A DNA stretch of 64,000 bases from Candidula unifasciata (lineage: Eukaryota; Mollusca; Gastropoda; Stylommatophora; Geomitridae): contig CAJHNH020006668.1 in NCBI GenBank assembly GCA_905116865.2, positions 399,501 to 463,500 on the forward strand, read 5' to 3'. The notes under the pieces were generated by a model. It saw only the letters and a program-made list of their open reading frames with translations, made no database searches and was not told the origin of the DNA. A program made the translations under genes and the position numbers. Below are positions 55,001-64,000 of the stretch, piece after piece (the stretch's first letter is position 1; each line of letters begins with the position of its first letter).

Positions 55001-58000
55001 TAAGGTGATGGTGTTTTTCTGTCTGGGGGCCAAATTACACATCCTAACCTGACCAGTCCGAAGCGATAGCACTAGCCATGTGGGGCCAAATCCTCTGGCT
55101 CACGACTCCCTGTCTACTCCAATAGTAAAACAGATAGCAGTGACATTATTTTAGTTATTGTGGTGGTGGTCATGGTAGTAGTTGTACTGGTACTTGAAGG
55201 ATGGTGTGGTAAATATTACACTAGCCGCATTTACTACTCATTACAATTCCTGCTCCCCACTTTAGACTGGATGGACAGGGATATCAAGGTCAGTTACAAA
55301 AAATATCGTCAGGTGATGTTTTTCAAATCCCTCGAAGAGGAAGAGAGCGGTAGTCGGTGGATGGGGAAGGGGAAGGAAGTGATGACAGAAATTTTTAACC
55401 TTAAGAGCTTAACACATGATTTTATAGTTTTTATTTCTTAATTAGTCTATATTTTACTAACGCTACCTCCGCTATTCTCATATTTTTTACGACTTACTTG
55501 GATATTTACAAGAACAGTAGTAAGCTTAACTTCCGTCTCTTAAAAATAAAAATACAAACAGCTTTAGCATGTGATAACCAAATAACCCTTTTTTTTTAAC
55601 TGTCCTAATAATACCATTTATACAACCACTAATATAAAGACACAATTATATGTTGCGTGTTCTAAAGTCGGCAAACCAGACTATTGTCTTTCTTTTCCAA
55701 AAACCTTCGATGACGGAGAGAGTAGTAGGTGGATTTGGTGGTTGGGGGTGGGGGGGGGGGGGAGGCATCGAAGACTATCTCTGTATCTGTGAGGACAATG
55801 ATTGCAACAGTAACCACATTAGACACGTGTTATTTCTAGGGCTGTACCGAATATTAGCTTCGTATTCGTTTCGGGGCCGAATAGTGGACCAAATAACCAT
55901 TTGCTATTTGGCCGAATAGTTGCAGTCAGGCCGAATACGAATAGTGGTTACCTTACACCCGTTTCTGGACTGGTAGAAAAATAACAAATCAAGATTTCCC
56001 ACCTTGGTTCATACTGTCAAGCGTTATCTTTGTGCACCACCTACGAGCGTACCAAGTGAACGTCTGTTTAGTACAGCTGGAAATATCTTCAGTGAGACAA
56101 GAAGCTGACCACATGGAACCATTGTTTTGTTTTTTAAAGCTAATGCCGCTTTCATGGACTAACTAAGCTGTCAGTGACAATTTATGAATTTAGTTACTTG
56201 TTATAAAACTAAGAATACTTTCATTCCGATGTATTAGTTACCACAGACTGAGTGACTAAAGGATGCAAAACATGAAATGTTTTTAAATGTTTACTATTAT
56301 GTACTACATTTTGTGAAGTAAAATTTCAGCGTACATTTGACATTATGGATGTTTTCTTTTTAGATCAATTTTATACACGAAAGTGGAAGAATAGGCCTCA
56401 GTCTGAATAGTGGGAAGACAGAAGTAATGGTGGTATCAAAGAAAATAATTATTCCTAAATATGTAATGAAAGTCAATGGTTTTATTTTGGGACAAGTACA
56501 GAAATTTAAGTATCTGGGCACGTGGATAACATCAGATGGAAGATGCATTACTGAAATAAGAAACAGAATAGGACAGGCAAAAACTGCATTTTATAAAATA
56601 AAGAACATCTTATGCAATATATCTTTGTCGTTGAAGGTTAGAAAAATAATTCTTGCTTGCTACATAAATCCAGTTTTAACATATGGCTGTAAGTCCTGGA
56701 CAATCGGTAGGCAGGCCAAACAATTTCTTGAGGCCTCAGAGATGTGGTTTTACAGAACAATGCTTAAAATACCTTGGACAGCCAAAAAAAAAAAAAAGCA
56801 ACCAAGAGGTTTTGATAGAGGCGGGAGCCCGAAGACAACTACTCACAGACATCAGAAGGAGACAGTCATCATTTTTTTGCCACGTTATGAGATGAGGGAA
56901 AATGGAACATGTGGTGACCACTGGAAAGATATGTGAAAGGAGGGATAGAGGAAGACAACGAGAGAAGATGACAGTCTTGTTGCATTGCATGGAGGTGTGT
57001 CAGCACACGAACTAATACATGCTGCAGGAGATCGCAGATTGTAAAGAGGCATAATCGACTATGCCAGTCGGCAAAGCACCTGATGATGATGATTCACTAT
57101 TCGTATTCGGCCGAATAGTTGATCCAGCTATTCGTATTTGGCCGAATAGTGAAAATGACTATTCAGTACAGCCCTAGTTATTTCTATTTCTTTTCTAATC
57201 CATTCAGCCAAACTATGCCACAGCAACGCGTGGCCGGGTAAAGCTAATACAAAAATAAAAATGAAGAGGATGAATAGGAAGTAAAAAAGAAAAGGAGGAG
57301 TATGAGGAGAAGATAAGGAAGAAGAAGAAAGCAGATAAATGAGAAAACAAGTGAATACCTCAATTATTATTCTCTTGTAATAGAGTAATTAATATTTACC
57401 AGGACCTACCTGCTTCAAATTTGCCAGATTTGGCAAAACTAGTGAACTGCTGTCCACCAAGAGATGTCATTTGTAAAACACTGCTGTAAGGTGGGCCAGG
57501 AGGAGTTTTTCCATGGATGACGTCGTTTAGGACAGGGTAGTCTTGACTAAATGAGGCAGGCACAGTGTGGTTGTAAATATGTGGTTCGTTATACCACAAC
57601 TGTTTTGCTGGGGGGAAAAAAAGCATCAAAGAAAGTAATCAACTTCAGCCTGGTGTATATATGTTCAAAAACCCGTTTTTGCAAGCAACATCTTATACTC
57701 ATACCCCCCTTATACTCATACCCCCCCCCCCCTTATACTCATACCCCCCTTATACTCATACCCCCAATAAAAAAATTGTAAGAGGACAGAGAACAACCCC
57801 TCCAACTATAACTGCACATGTAAACAACAGAGGACTGCAACCTGGGCTTGTGGTGGTGGGAAGGGGGGGGGCATGAGGAAGTTTCAAGGGGGCATCAAGT
57901 TGAGTGCATCTGTTCTTGTAATAATCCAGAATCTTAGCTGTAGCAGTCATGAAAACAAAACAGCAATGCCAGATTTGTGTTGGGACAGATATCTCCCTTG

Positions 58001-61000
58001 TGTCTTGTCCAACATCAAACCAAAAACAGCAATGCCAGATTTGTGTTGGGACAGATATCTCCCTTGTGTCTTGTCCAACATCAAACCAAAAACAGCAATG
58101 CCAGATTAGTGTTGGGACAGATATCTCCCTTGTGTCTTGTCCAACATCAAACCAAAAACAGCAATGCCAGATTTGTGTTGGGACAGATATCTCCCTTGTG
58201 TCTTGTCCAACATCAAACCAAAAACAGCAATGCCAGATTTGTGTTGGGACAGATATCTCCCTTGTGTCTTGTCCAACATCAAACCAAAAACAGCAATGCC
58301 AGATTTGTGTTGGGACAGATATCTCCCTTGTGTCTTGTCCAACATCAAACCAAAAACAGCAATGCCAGATTAGTGTTGGGACAGATATCTCCCTTGTGTC
58401 TTGTCCAACATCAAACCAAAAACAGCAATGCCAGATTTGTGTTGGGACAGATATCTCCCTTGTGTCTTGTCCAACATCAAACCAAAAACAGCAATGCCAG
58501 ATTTGTGTTGGGACAGATATCTCCCTTGTGTCTTGTCCAACATCAAACCAAAAACAGCAATGCCAGATTTGTGTTGGGACAGATATCTCCCTTGTGTCTT
58601 ATCCAACATCAAACCAAAAACAGCAGATATCATCAAGGAAAAAAGTGTCAAGCATCACATTAGATATTTGGACACTAAATTACCACTTATTGGTGATTGT
58701 TACTTTAATGTTATTTGACACTTTGATTTATGTGCATGTTTTCTCCAAGTTCTTGTTAACAGTGCTTGGGCATTTTTTTTTTTTTTGTTCTCCTCATTTT
58801 AATCACATTCTGTTATGCTGTGGAAGTGGGTTGGTGGGCGAGGTCTTGCTATATACTCAAGGAGTGGTGGGGGGGGGGGGGGGGGGGGGGGGCCCATTTG
58901 AAAAAGGTTGAAAACCATCTTAGAGCCACCATCCCATCCCCCTTCCACTCCCACAAAAAAGTATAAAGGGGCTTTGTGCCCTTTTTCCCATGTTTTTCTT
59001 TGTGGTAGAATCTCTGATGCTTCCATCTTTGTAAGTTAAAATAACACAACAAATATCTAGGACTGTTACATGCTGCATGGGTCCATTCATGTATTGCTTC
59101 TGACAGTACTCTTTAGCTGTTTCCACCTCGCAAAGTCCATTCTTGTGTTTTCTTCTGGTAATACTCTTTGGCTGGTTTGATCTCACAAGGTCCATTCTTG
59201 TGTTTTCTTCTGGTAATACTCTTTGGCTGGTTTGATCTCACAAGGTCCATTCTTGTGTTTTCTTCTGGTAATACTCTTTGGCTGGTTTGATCTCACAAGG
59301 TCCATTCTTGTGTTTTCTTCTGGTAATACTCTTTGGCTGGTTTGATCTCACATGGTCCATTCATGTACTGGTTCCGATAATATTCGTTGGCTCCTGGAAG
59401 GCAAATCCAGGCAAAAAATACCAGCTAAAAGGCACAAATATCACAGCCATGCTTTAAACTGGCACACCACAATTATATCCTTTGACAAAAGCAGAAGAAG
59501 AAGATACATTTCAGCTGTTTTTAATAATGCATGATCTATTGTGTCGCTGTTTCTGAGAAACTGCTAAAATTTTGTTTCTTCATATTGCATACCTTGTCTG
59601 GTAGTGTTTCTGATACCTAATCTTATCATACTCTACAATTCATTGAAACAATTGTTTGAAACACTCACCAACATTTCCCAGCTGGTTGTACGGGAAGGTC
59701 ACACACAGGAAGGACTGCCCATAATGACAAGCAGTTGTAGGATAGGTATAACCGTGATCTTTGCCTGGAGGGAAATGTGGTGCACTGTGGATCAGCCAGA
59801 ACCCTGAGTTTTTATCAAATGCCACAACACCTGGAAAATAATTTTTATTTATAGAATTAGTTTTCACGTGACATGGAAGAATGTGTGCATGAGTATGGGT
59901 GATGTGTGCTCATACTGTATAAATGCAGGTATAGATGTATATATGTGTATGGAGGCAAGGATAAATGAAAGGGCATGTGTATGTTTAAATAACGCACACA
60001 CAAACAATACATTGCACAATTTAGTACCAGGCATTTCCTCAGATACATCATTACAGAGTTAATCAAGATACAATGAAGCACAAGAACTAAATAAATTGCC
60101 CTAAAATGTGAATGGTTTCTCTCAATGCGTCGTGTTCGTCTAGATGCCGGAAGTTCACTGTAGTCAAGTGGCTCACCATGGTAACTTTAAATTTATTATA
60201 AATTCCTTCTGCTTACATAAGAGGGGTTTTGTTGATTTTAACTGTTAAAGCTTCAGCTAGTCTCAGCATTCGCCTGTTTGGAGTGAGGTAACCATATCAA
60301 AAACACTGTCCATGTCAATTATATGTCCAGAATCAAGCAAATGACGTCCTACAGAAGTATAGAATATGTATGTGCTGGTATTTTTTAAACTGTCCATACT
60401 GTCTGGTATTGAAATTCTATGTGGGGGGTTGGGGGGGGAGGGATAGACCCACTGCCTCGATAAAAAGCAAAAAGGCAATTGAATGTTGGCATTTCCATGG
60501 AAATCTGTGTGCATTTGCCTGAGGTGAGGAAGCAACAGTCTGCATACAAAAAACCAGATGTGTAAAACTGATGTGCACACAAAACTCAAGTTCTGGAACA
60601 AGCCCAAAGTCCAGAAGTGGACAAACAACCACAAATTTCCACAGAAGCTAACCCCGGTGAACACTAAGAATAAGAAGATATCGTACAATGATGATGTTGA
60701 TGATCATGAGGAGAATACTCGATGCCTTATGAACGCCACCTTTAGTGTGTCCTCCCTCATCTTGAACAGTAGTCTGTGATGCTGGTGGCGGTTCATCGTT
60801 GTACATAATATACATCATGTCATCATTCTGTAATACCACAAGAATTTTGACACAAATATTTTACTAACCATATTACCACTAGGTGTAGTTTGGTCATATG
60901 CTTCTACTTCTTCTTCTTCTTGTGTTCATTAGCTGTAAACTCCAGCAGAAAGTCCTGGTTGTTTGTCCATTTCTGGACTTTCTTTATTTAGTCTTGCACC

Positions 61001-63722
61001 AGAACTTGAATGTTGTGTGCACATTTGTTTTACGGATCTTACTAATTTGTGTGCAGACTGTTGGTCTCTTGCCTTTCAGGCAGATATTCTCTGACTTTGA
61101 CAGAAGCACCCCTAATTAGTTGACTTGTATTACATCCTATTTTTTTTGCCCCTACAATGAGGCCCCTAAACCCATACAGTGTTTAGTCCTTTTTTGGAGG
61201 GGATCCAGCTTGGTACTATCACAATACTTCGGCCTTGATACTGCTACGTGTGATCTGTCCAAGGGCATCACACGCTTGCCAAGTATGTAAGGGATTTTTT
61301 TATGCTTTGCCCATACGCACAAAAGTTCTTGAATCAACAACATACTATAACCACTTGAATCACAAGGTCAACACCAATACACTAAAAGTTATTCTGTAAA
61401 AGTACATAAGTCTCTTTATTACTGATGAAACACATTACGACAAAGATGCGTTGTGATGAGTTATGATCGGTGGCACAGTGTCAAGTCTTCTACCTCCTTC
61501 CCAAATATTCAGATTGCCAGTCCCTCTAGACATGGACAAAACATCCCAGTGAACTACGTTCCAGGTGCCTGCTACGGGCAACTCACACCAGATCACGCAG
61601 ATACACCTATGTGATGTACAGTGACAATCCTCTGACTGTGCTGCCTAAAAGGCCCTGTCATCAAGGACTAAAGATAGATGCACCTCTTGATGAAAACTCC
61701 AGGCTTCCTGCCTGCTATCCCAAGCACTCACCGAAAGCATCACTGACTACCATCCCGGCAATCAGCCTCCAATACTTTCCCTCCAACAAACACCAGGTTA
61801 GTTAACACACACAAGGCTCCTGGCACCTTCTGTATCCTTACAGATACTCCTGTTAGCTACGTGTCCCATAGCCGCAACAGTGTCGATCCCACAAACACAT
61901 GGGCCGCACAACTGTCCAATCTGGAAATTATACAGACATAAATCCTAAGTCTATCTCACGATCCACCAAACCCATTAGACAATTCACAGGAGCTCCAATA
62001 GAATAAGAACTCCTTGTTAAAACACACTGGACTGGAACAAAACATTCTCAAACACGCTCGCACACTAAGACTGACTGAGAGGCACTGACTGGACACGGGT
62101 TAAAAATCAACTCAGCGTCTAGTCACGCTTGGATCTTGCAATACCCGTGAAGACGGCTGTTAGCCGTTAATTCAAGAAACCTCTGTCTCATGAGTCCAGC
62201 CGCGTGGACCTTTTGCACTCATCTCTGTCATCATCATCATCTAGCGCCTTTACAAATGGCATAAGCGATCACGCCTCTGACCTTTGGTACAATTGAACAG
62301 CAAAGTGAGTTTAGCACATGACAAATACCATGATAGATACTGTTAATCACTTTACTGGCCAGATTATACCCCAACCCCCATATTCCTCATTGAAGCAGGC
62401 TTTTAAAATTGACCTGCACTTCCAGGTAAATCCATCCTAAAATGTAAACCTGGAAATGTTTTGTGAAAAAAATGTGGTCAGCGTGATACTGTCCATATCA
62501 ACTACTAATTTCTGATTGTTCTATAAAAAAAAAAACCAGTATGCCTCAAGAAATGGAGACTGAACCTTTAACGTAAAGTAAAGGAGCCTTTTCCATGCCT
62601 TTAAGTATATTGGGCAAATAGGGCTAGACCTATATTTTTATAGGCCAAGCGGCACAAGACGGGTGATGTGGTCAGCATCACACAAGCCACCTTTACTTCC
62701 CAGGACTGCATCTGGTACTCACTCAAGGCTGGGTCGATTTGGGAGCCAACATCATTTATGAAAAAAAAAGTCAAGATCCGCCAGGAAGCAAGTGCACGAC
62801 CTTCCAATCCGCAGGCGAGCATCAAGCTGCTACGCCTCAGCAACTCCCGACTGAACCTTCAGCACTGAATAATGAGTGACTCTCCTTGTGTGGGTTCCTG
62901 GACTCTTTTGGAGAGGGAAAAAAGAATAGACTAATTGCCCCTTCCTCCTCCTTGAGCAAATGCTATCAAATCTTATAGTACTGTCCTTGATTCATTCATT
63001 GTCTTATTATAACATTTTATGACATAGAGGGCTCACAGTCTAGTTCTCCGTTCCATTCTATTCTGTGTAATCACTTTGATATCACAGACGAAATACAGTC
63101 CAAAACTGTTGGCTTCTCTTATCAATGTTTCTATAAGGGTTTCTCTAGGGCTCTGCGCCACACACTACTTGACTCATTTGCTTACCAGAAGGGTATCTTT
63201 AACTGAAAGTTTCTGCAGCAAATGAATGTTTAGGGTGTGGAAGTTGCCCCCTGCCTAATCCTACTCCTTTCTCATCCGGGCATGGGACCATCAATGGTAG
63301 AGATTCTAATACTGTTAGTCAGTTAGTGGTGTATCCTTTACCAGATGTTGCAGAACCAACCCAGCATTTTTTGGCTGTTGTGGTTTTTCTAGTTTGCCAC
63401 TGCTTCTGAACGATCAGCTCTGGGTACCACTGTCAAACCAAGGCAAGACAAATTGTCTGCAGATGGGACTGAGCCCGGCATTATGAAGTGTGTTCACAAC
63501 GCCTAAGCCATAGACGCCGACTCTAGTACTGTAGGAATTAAAAATACCTTTCCACTGTAGATTGCAGACAGGGTTTGATACACAGCTTCTTGTGACTCAT
63601 TCATTGCATGATTCAAGAGTGCCCACTTAGGTGAGCGAACATCCAGGTATAAGGGAGCAAGCCCGGCTCTGATCATCCAATTGCTTGAACTCTTAAGAGC
63701 AGGTAATTTATATATTGCATAC
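48859..63722 (-). CDS. DNASE2: Deoxyribonuclease II (5' exon off window)
   Basis: Seven exons join in phase (63548-63722, 60740-60827, 59669-59830, 57410-57607, 52431-52540, 51197-51307, 48859-49014) for about 333 residues; the signal-peptide exon lies beyond 64000. Family landmarks in order: YAIYKLPALK, IMYNDEPPP, GGHTKG, VAFDKNSGFWLIHSAPHFPP, HYGQSFLCVTFPY, SFAKSGKFEA, SNCSANYK, DHSKWAIS, WTCIGDINR and KRGGGMMC. The three histidine motifs of this family (HTKG, IHS, DHSKW) are all intact, so an active acid, metal-independent lysosomal DNase producing 3'-phosphate ends is expected. Introns hold a 66-bp minisatellite and a nested transposon stack. Identity is very secure; the last acceptor is ambiguous (49014 or 48990, both in frame). 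Confidence 0.95.
49060..49345. repeat. CT-rich low-complexity tract
   Basis: Imperfect 'cctctctccatccctcc' repeats in the last DNase II intron; open frames here are compositional. Confidence 0.75.
49436..49735 (-). repeat. GAA-tailed repeat (family C) copy
   Basis: Reverse copy: 'gtttgtccacttttgaactt', 'ttatttacatggagactttt' and 'gacatgcttgttaaggggct', ending at a C-run (49689-49700). Confidence 0.75.
49830..50115 (+). mobile_element. LINE C-terminal Cys/His domain fragment
   Basis: Reads LRTTLWSLSTPVQDRHKRIC, then CDCGAERQTPEHILQYCPYL in one frame: the CxCG-EHxLxxCP signature of I/Jockey-type pol C-termini. Confidence 0.7.
50260..50475 (+). repeat. GAA-tailed repeat (family C) copy
   Basis: 'cctaacaagcgtgatgtaag', 'aaagtcagagtgcatctgca', 'gtccagaaatggatgaacaa' and a 'agaaaaggaagaaa' tail. 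Confidence 0.75.
50570..50745 (-). repeat. Repeat family G copy
   Basis: Counterpart of 47085-47245, sharing 'ttcttcttct', 'ctgaagatgtaaatgtg' and 'tctgcaggcatttgttgacc'. Confidence 0.6.
50772..51165 (+). mobile_element. tRNA-headed SINE-B copy
   Basis: Head 'ggggctgcgtgatctcaggg' with B-box-like 'gggttcaatcc'. Body includes 'tccctttgcagttggaaatc', 'tttatccaaagtatttcata' and 'gtacattgcgctgagcttct'. In a DNase II intron, ending just before the DHSKW exon. Confidence 0.8.
51197..51307 (-). CDS. DNASE2: DNase II exon with catalytic DHSKW
   Basis: 111 bp, phase 0 on both sides; acceptor GTCAG|GTG, donor AAAAG|GTATGG. Encodes VMKITSISMQAFAVKFNE then TKDHSKWAISTAAGIRGEK. Confidence 0.92.
51330..51800 (+). 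mobile_element. Non-LTR RT C-terminus, youngest subfamily copy
   Basis: Reads RACIFPIATYACETWTLTKQ, AEQRINAFEYKCYRQVLRIS, KYFGHLKRHGSLERTIMEVY and MPGKRGRGRPRRRWVQDVAD to a stop, then a (GAAT)n tail. Its last 133 bp are identical to 6294-6426. Confidence 0.9.
51925..52200 (+). mobile_element. SINE-D: two tRNA-like heads
   Basis: 'gcgtctgtggcttaagtatt' with 'ggtttgatcccagctg' at 51929-51975, then 'ggcatccgtggcttaggcgt' at 52109. Same head type as 46250-46472 and 63318-63525. Confidence 0.55.
52431..52540 (-). CDS. DNASE2: DNase II exon with SNC motif
   Basis: Acceptor TGCCAG|AT, donor CAAG|GTAGAG. Encodes DLYDALVAPTLQQDLLVETW and KLDSNCSANYK; the Asp codon spans the junction, confirming phase. 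Confidence 0.9.
52575..52850 (-). mobile_element. SINE-A copy
   Basis: Reverse copy: 'cttggtgggtgatgtggtca', 'cgccggccacctttacctcc', then a degenerate tRNA head ending 'ttgaccacgttggctccc'. Confidence 0.75.
52850..53468. other. DNase II intron, unassigned
   Basis: AT-rich; nothing recognised. Confidence 0.5.
53470..53750 (-). repeat. GAA-tailed repeat (family C) copy
   Basis: Reverse copy starting with '(ttc)n gcgttcaccagttgtaaac' and running to the 'gaggcagtgggtctgttata' 5' end. Confidence 0.8.
53840..54058 (+). mobile_element. Non-LTR RT C-terminal remnant
   Basis: Reads LGLHRTHIKKKVNGITKTSF, QRETEKSYRRELY and CRELQEMAKDQQYCRRWV, the common WIGHxLRK...RPxxTWRR...LAxDRxxWR end of LINE polyproteins. 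Confidence 0.6.
55837..57176 (+). mobile_element. hAT transposon remnant with 8-bp target duplication
   Basis: Terminal inverted repeats TAGGGCTGTACCGAAT... / ...ATTCAGTACAGCCCTA and an exact 8-bp duplication GTTATTTC at 55829-55836 and 57177-57184. Subterminal 'gccgaatagt' motifs recur at both ends. 56010-56150 encodes VKRYLCAPPTSVPSERLFST, AGNIFSETRS, then a stop and FFKANAAF: the hAT C-terminal dimerisation region. Transposase mostly deleted. Confidence 0.88.
56366..57093 (+). mobile_element. Non-LTR RT fragment nested in the hAT
   Basis: INFIHESGRIGLSLNSGKTE, FKYLGTWITSDGRCITEIRN, ILACYINPVLTYGCKSWTIG, FLEASEMWFYRTMLKIPW; ends in GHVMR-type sequence and a (GAT)n tail, immediately followed by resumed hAT end sequence. 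Confidence 0.85.
57410..57607 (-). CDS. DNASE2: DNase II exon, central
   Basis: Acceptor CCCCAG|CA, donor GCAG|GTAGGT. Encodes KQLWYNEPHIYNHTVP through SLGGQQFTSFAKSGKFEA. Confidence 0.93.
57676..57772. repeat. (TTATACTCATACCCCC)n short tandem repeat
   Basis: Four to five units of ~17-20 bp varying in C-run length. DNase II intron. Confidence 0.9.
57961..58625. repeat. 66-bp minisatellite, 10 units
   Basis: Unit starts every 66 bases from 57961 to 58555 plus a short partial. Units are nearly identical; units 3 and 7 carry the same T-to-A change ('attagtgt'), unit 10 has 'cttatcc'. Because 66 is divisible by 3 and the unit lacks stops in several frames, long open frames (up to 320 codons) arise; not a gene. 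Intron of DNase II. Confidence 0.97.
58866..58892. repeat. Poly-G run
   Basis: More than 20 G with one interruption; the strand complement of the poly-C runs elsewhere. Confidence 0.95.
59081..59400. repeat. 55-bp minisatellite, about 5 units plus divergent end units
   Basis: 'gtccattcttgtgttttctt' starts at 59135, 59190, 59245 and 59300 (55-bp spacing); outer units begin at 59081 (54-bp spacing) and 59355 and are diverged. The reverse strand of outer units reads AKEYCQKQYMNGP and NEYYRNQYMNGPCEIKP. Confidence 0.93.
59410..59510 (+). repeat. Repeat family G copy
   Basis: Forward-oriented counterpart: 'aaatatcacagccatgcttt', 'aaactggcacaccacaatta' and the tail 'agcagaagaagaagatac'. Confidence 0.55.
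59669..59830 (-). CDS. DNASE2: DNase II exon with WLIHS
   Basis: Acceptor TTCCAG|GT, donor GTTG|GTGAGT. Encodes VVAFDKNSGFWLIHSAPHF and YGQSFLCVTFPYNQLGNV. Confidence 0.95.
60425..60678 (+). repeat. GAA-tailed repeat (family C) copy
   Basis: 'atagacccactgcctcgata', 'ctgatgtgcacacaaaactc', 'gtccagaagtggacaaacaa' and a 'aagaataagaagat' tail. Ends 62 bp from a DNase II exon. Confidence 0.8.
60740..60827 (-). CDS. DNASE2: DNase II exon with HTKG histidine
   Basis: 88 bp, acceptor TTACAG|AAT, donor AAAG|GTGGCG. Encodes NDDMMYIMYNDEPPPASQ and DEGGHTKG. Flanked within 80 bp on each side by opposite-facing family C repeats. Confidence 0.93.
60905..61165 (-). repeat. GAA-tailed repeat (family C) copy, inverted
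   Basis: '(ttc)n tgtgttcattagctgtaaac', 'gtccatttctggactttctt' and 'ttgacagaagcacccctaat'. Lies 77 bp on the other side of the same exon, opposite in orientation to 60425-60678. Confidence 0.8.
61170..62570. other. DNase II intron, mostly unassigned
   Basis: 61440-62200 is GC-balanced and unlike its surroundings but shows no convincing exon. 62220-62300 is a short reverse non-LTR tail ('gatcacgcctctga'). Confidence 0.4.
62575..62875 (-). mobile_element. SINE-A copy
   Basis: Reverse copy: 'gatgtggtcagcatcacaca', 'cccaggactgcatctggtac', and a tRNA-like head near 62800-62850 ('ccttccaatccgcaggcgag'). Confidence 0.8.
62880..63315. other. DNase II intron, unassigned
   Basis: No exon or repeat family recognised. 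Confidence 0.45.
63318..63525 (-). mobile_element. tRNA-headed SINE-D copy
   Basis: The reverse strand starts 'gtcggcgtctatggcttagg' with B-box-like 'gggctcagtcccatc'. Body matches 46250-46472. Lies just downstream of a DNase II exon. Confidence 0.7.
63548..63722 (-). CDS. DNASE2: DNase II, first exon in window
   Basis: Acceptor TTGCAG|G and donor AAG|GTATTT. Encodes YAIYKLPALKSSSNWMIRAG through YLDVRSPKW to AIYSGK. Confidence 0.92.
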
Positions 63723-63819
63723 CTGCAACAAAGAAAGTGGAGAGGTTGGTGGGTGTGTCTACAAACATCAAACAAATAGGGCTATGTAAGGAAAGAAACT
63801 GAATAATGATTTGTTAGTA

Positions 63820-64000
63820 TGCCTCATCATCATCATCAAGTGCCCTGCCAACTGGTGTAGGCGCTCATGCATTTACACAGATCACGATCCTAAGTTGCCT
63901 GAAACATCTCTCTTGGTCTGGCTCTAATCCCTCTTTCCACTGATCTTTCCAGTTGTCACAATGTTTTCCAATGCCTCTTCTCATAACGTGGCCAAAGTAC
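63820..64000 (-). mobile_element. Non-LTR RT C-terminal fragment, cut by window edge
   Basis: Reverse strand: 'cacgttatgagaagaggcat', 'acaactggaaagatcagtgg', 'agagccagaccaagagagat'; continues off the window. Confidence 0.7.

Larger units (their letters stand above)
54063..57247 (+). mobile_element. Helitron-like element (host of nested insertions)
   Basis: The left end is A|TCTATCTATATATATA followed by 'ctatagactctgaaactact' and 'aaccgatttagctgaaattt', a pattern I associate with Helitron 5' ends in invertebrates. The right end has a hairpin (GCCAC...GTGGC at 57218-57234) and 'cgggtaaagCTAA' followed by T, fitting the CTRR|T rule. No Rep/helicase coding seen, so non-autonomous. Start uncertain by a few bases. 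Confidence 0.7.

Noticed and set aside
57961..58625. CRISPR-like array
   Set aside because: Units are directly adjacent with no unique spacers, in an intron-rich eukaryotic region; it is a minisatellite. The same applies to the 25-, 33- and 55-bp arrays.
57949..58911. 320-codon open frame over the 66-bp array
   Set aside because: Produced by a stop-free unit divisible by three; several frames on both strands are open and it lies within a DNase II intron.

Overview
The window is animal nuclear DNA: intron-rich genes with GT/AG splice sites, very dense non-LTR retrotransposon and SINE debris, and long microsatellites. The character of the repeats and the protein sequences suggest a lophotrochozoan, most likely a gastropod mollusc. 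That assignment is inference from sequence style, not from a search.

Four protein-coding genes can be assembled exon by exon with matching phases, and all four belong to DNase families. (A) 1-6094, minus strand: a mitochondrial endonuclease G (EndoG) with an intact DRGH active site; its last exon lies off the left edge. (B) 8950-18223, minus: a complete five-exon EndoG-like gene. (C) 30377-39533, plus: a second complete five-exon EndoG-like gene, head-to-head with B. (D) 48859-63722, minus: a lysosomal-type DNase II with all three conserved histidine motifs; its first exon lies off the right edge. A, B and C share the four intron phases visible in all of them (2, 0, 2, 0), so B and C look like local duplicates of an EndoG gene. 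In both, the catalytic histidine of DRGH has become leucine while the reading frames and splice sites stay clean. They are therefore candidate pseudoenzymes, and the main discovery in the window.

The rest is repeat-derived. Introns and intergenic DNA hold fragments of at least two non-LTR retrotransposon groups (one with an RNase H domain and a Cys/His C-terminus, one with a GHVMR/RGRQR-type RT C-terminus). They also hold several tRNA-headed SINE families and about twelve copies of an unnamed ~250-bp repeat with a (GAA)n tail. A Helitron-like element (54063-57247) contains a hAT transposon with an 8-bp target duplication, which in turn contains a LINE fragment. Minisatellites of 25, 33, 55 and 66 bp occur at 27.75, 44.4, 59.1 and 57.96 kb. 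Homopurine/homopyrimidine microsatellites hundreds of bases long lie in introns of B and C, including one at the same position just after exon 2 of both genes.

Functionally, A should act in mitochondria and apoptotic DNA breakdown, and D in lysosomal clearance of engulfed DNA. B and C may bind or regulate nuclease substrates or partners without cleaving. That last role is a hypothesis.
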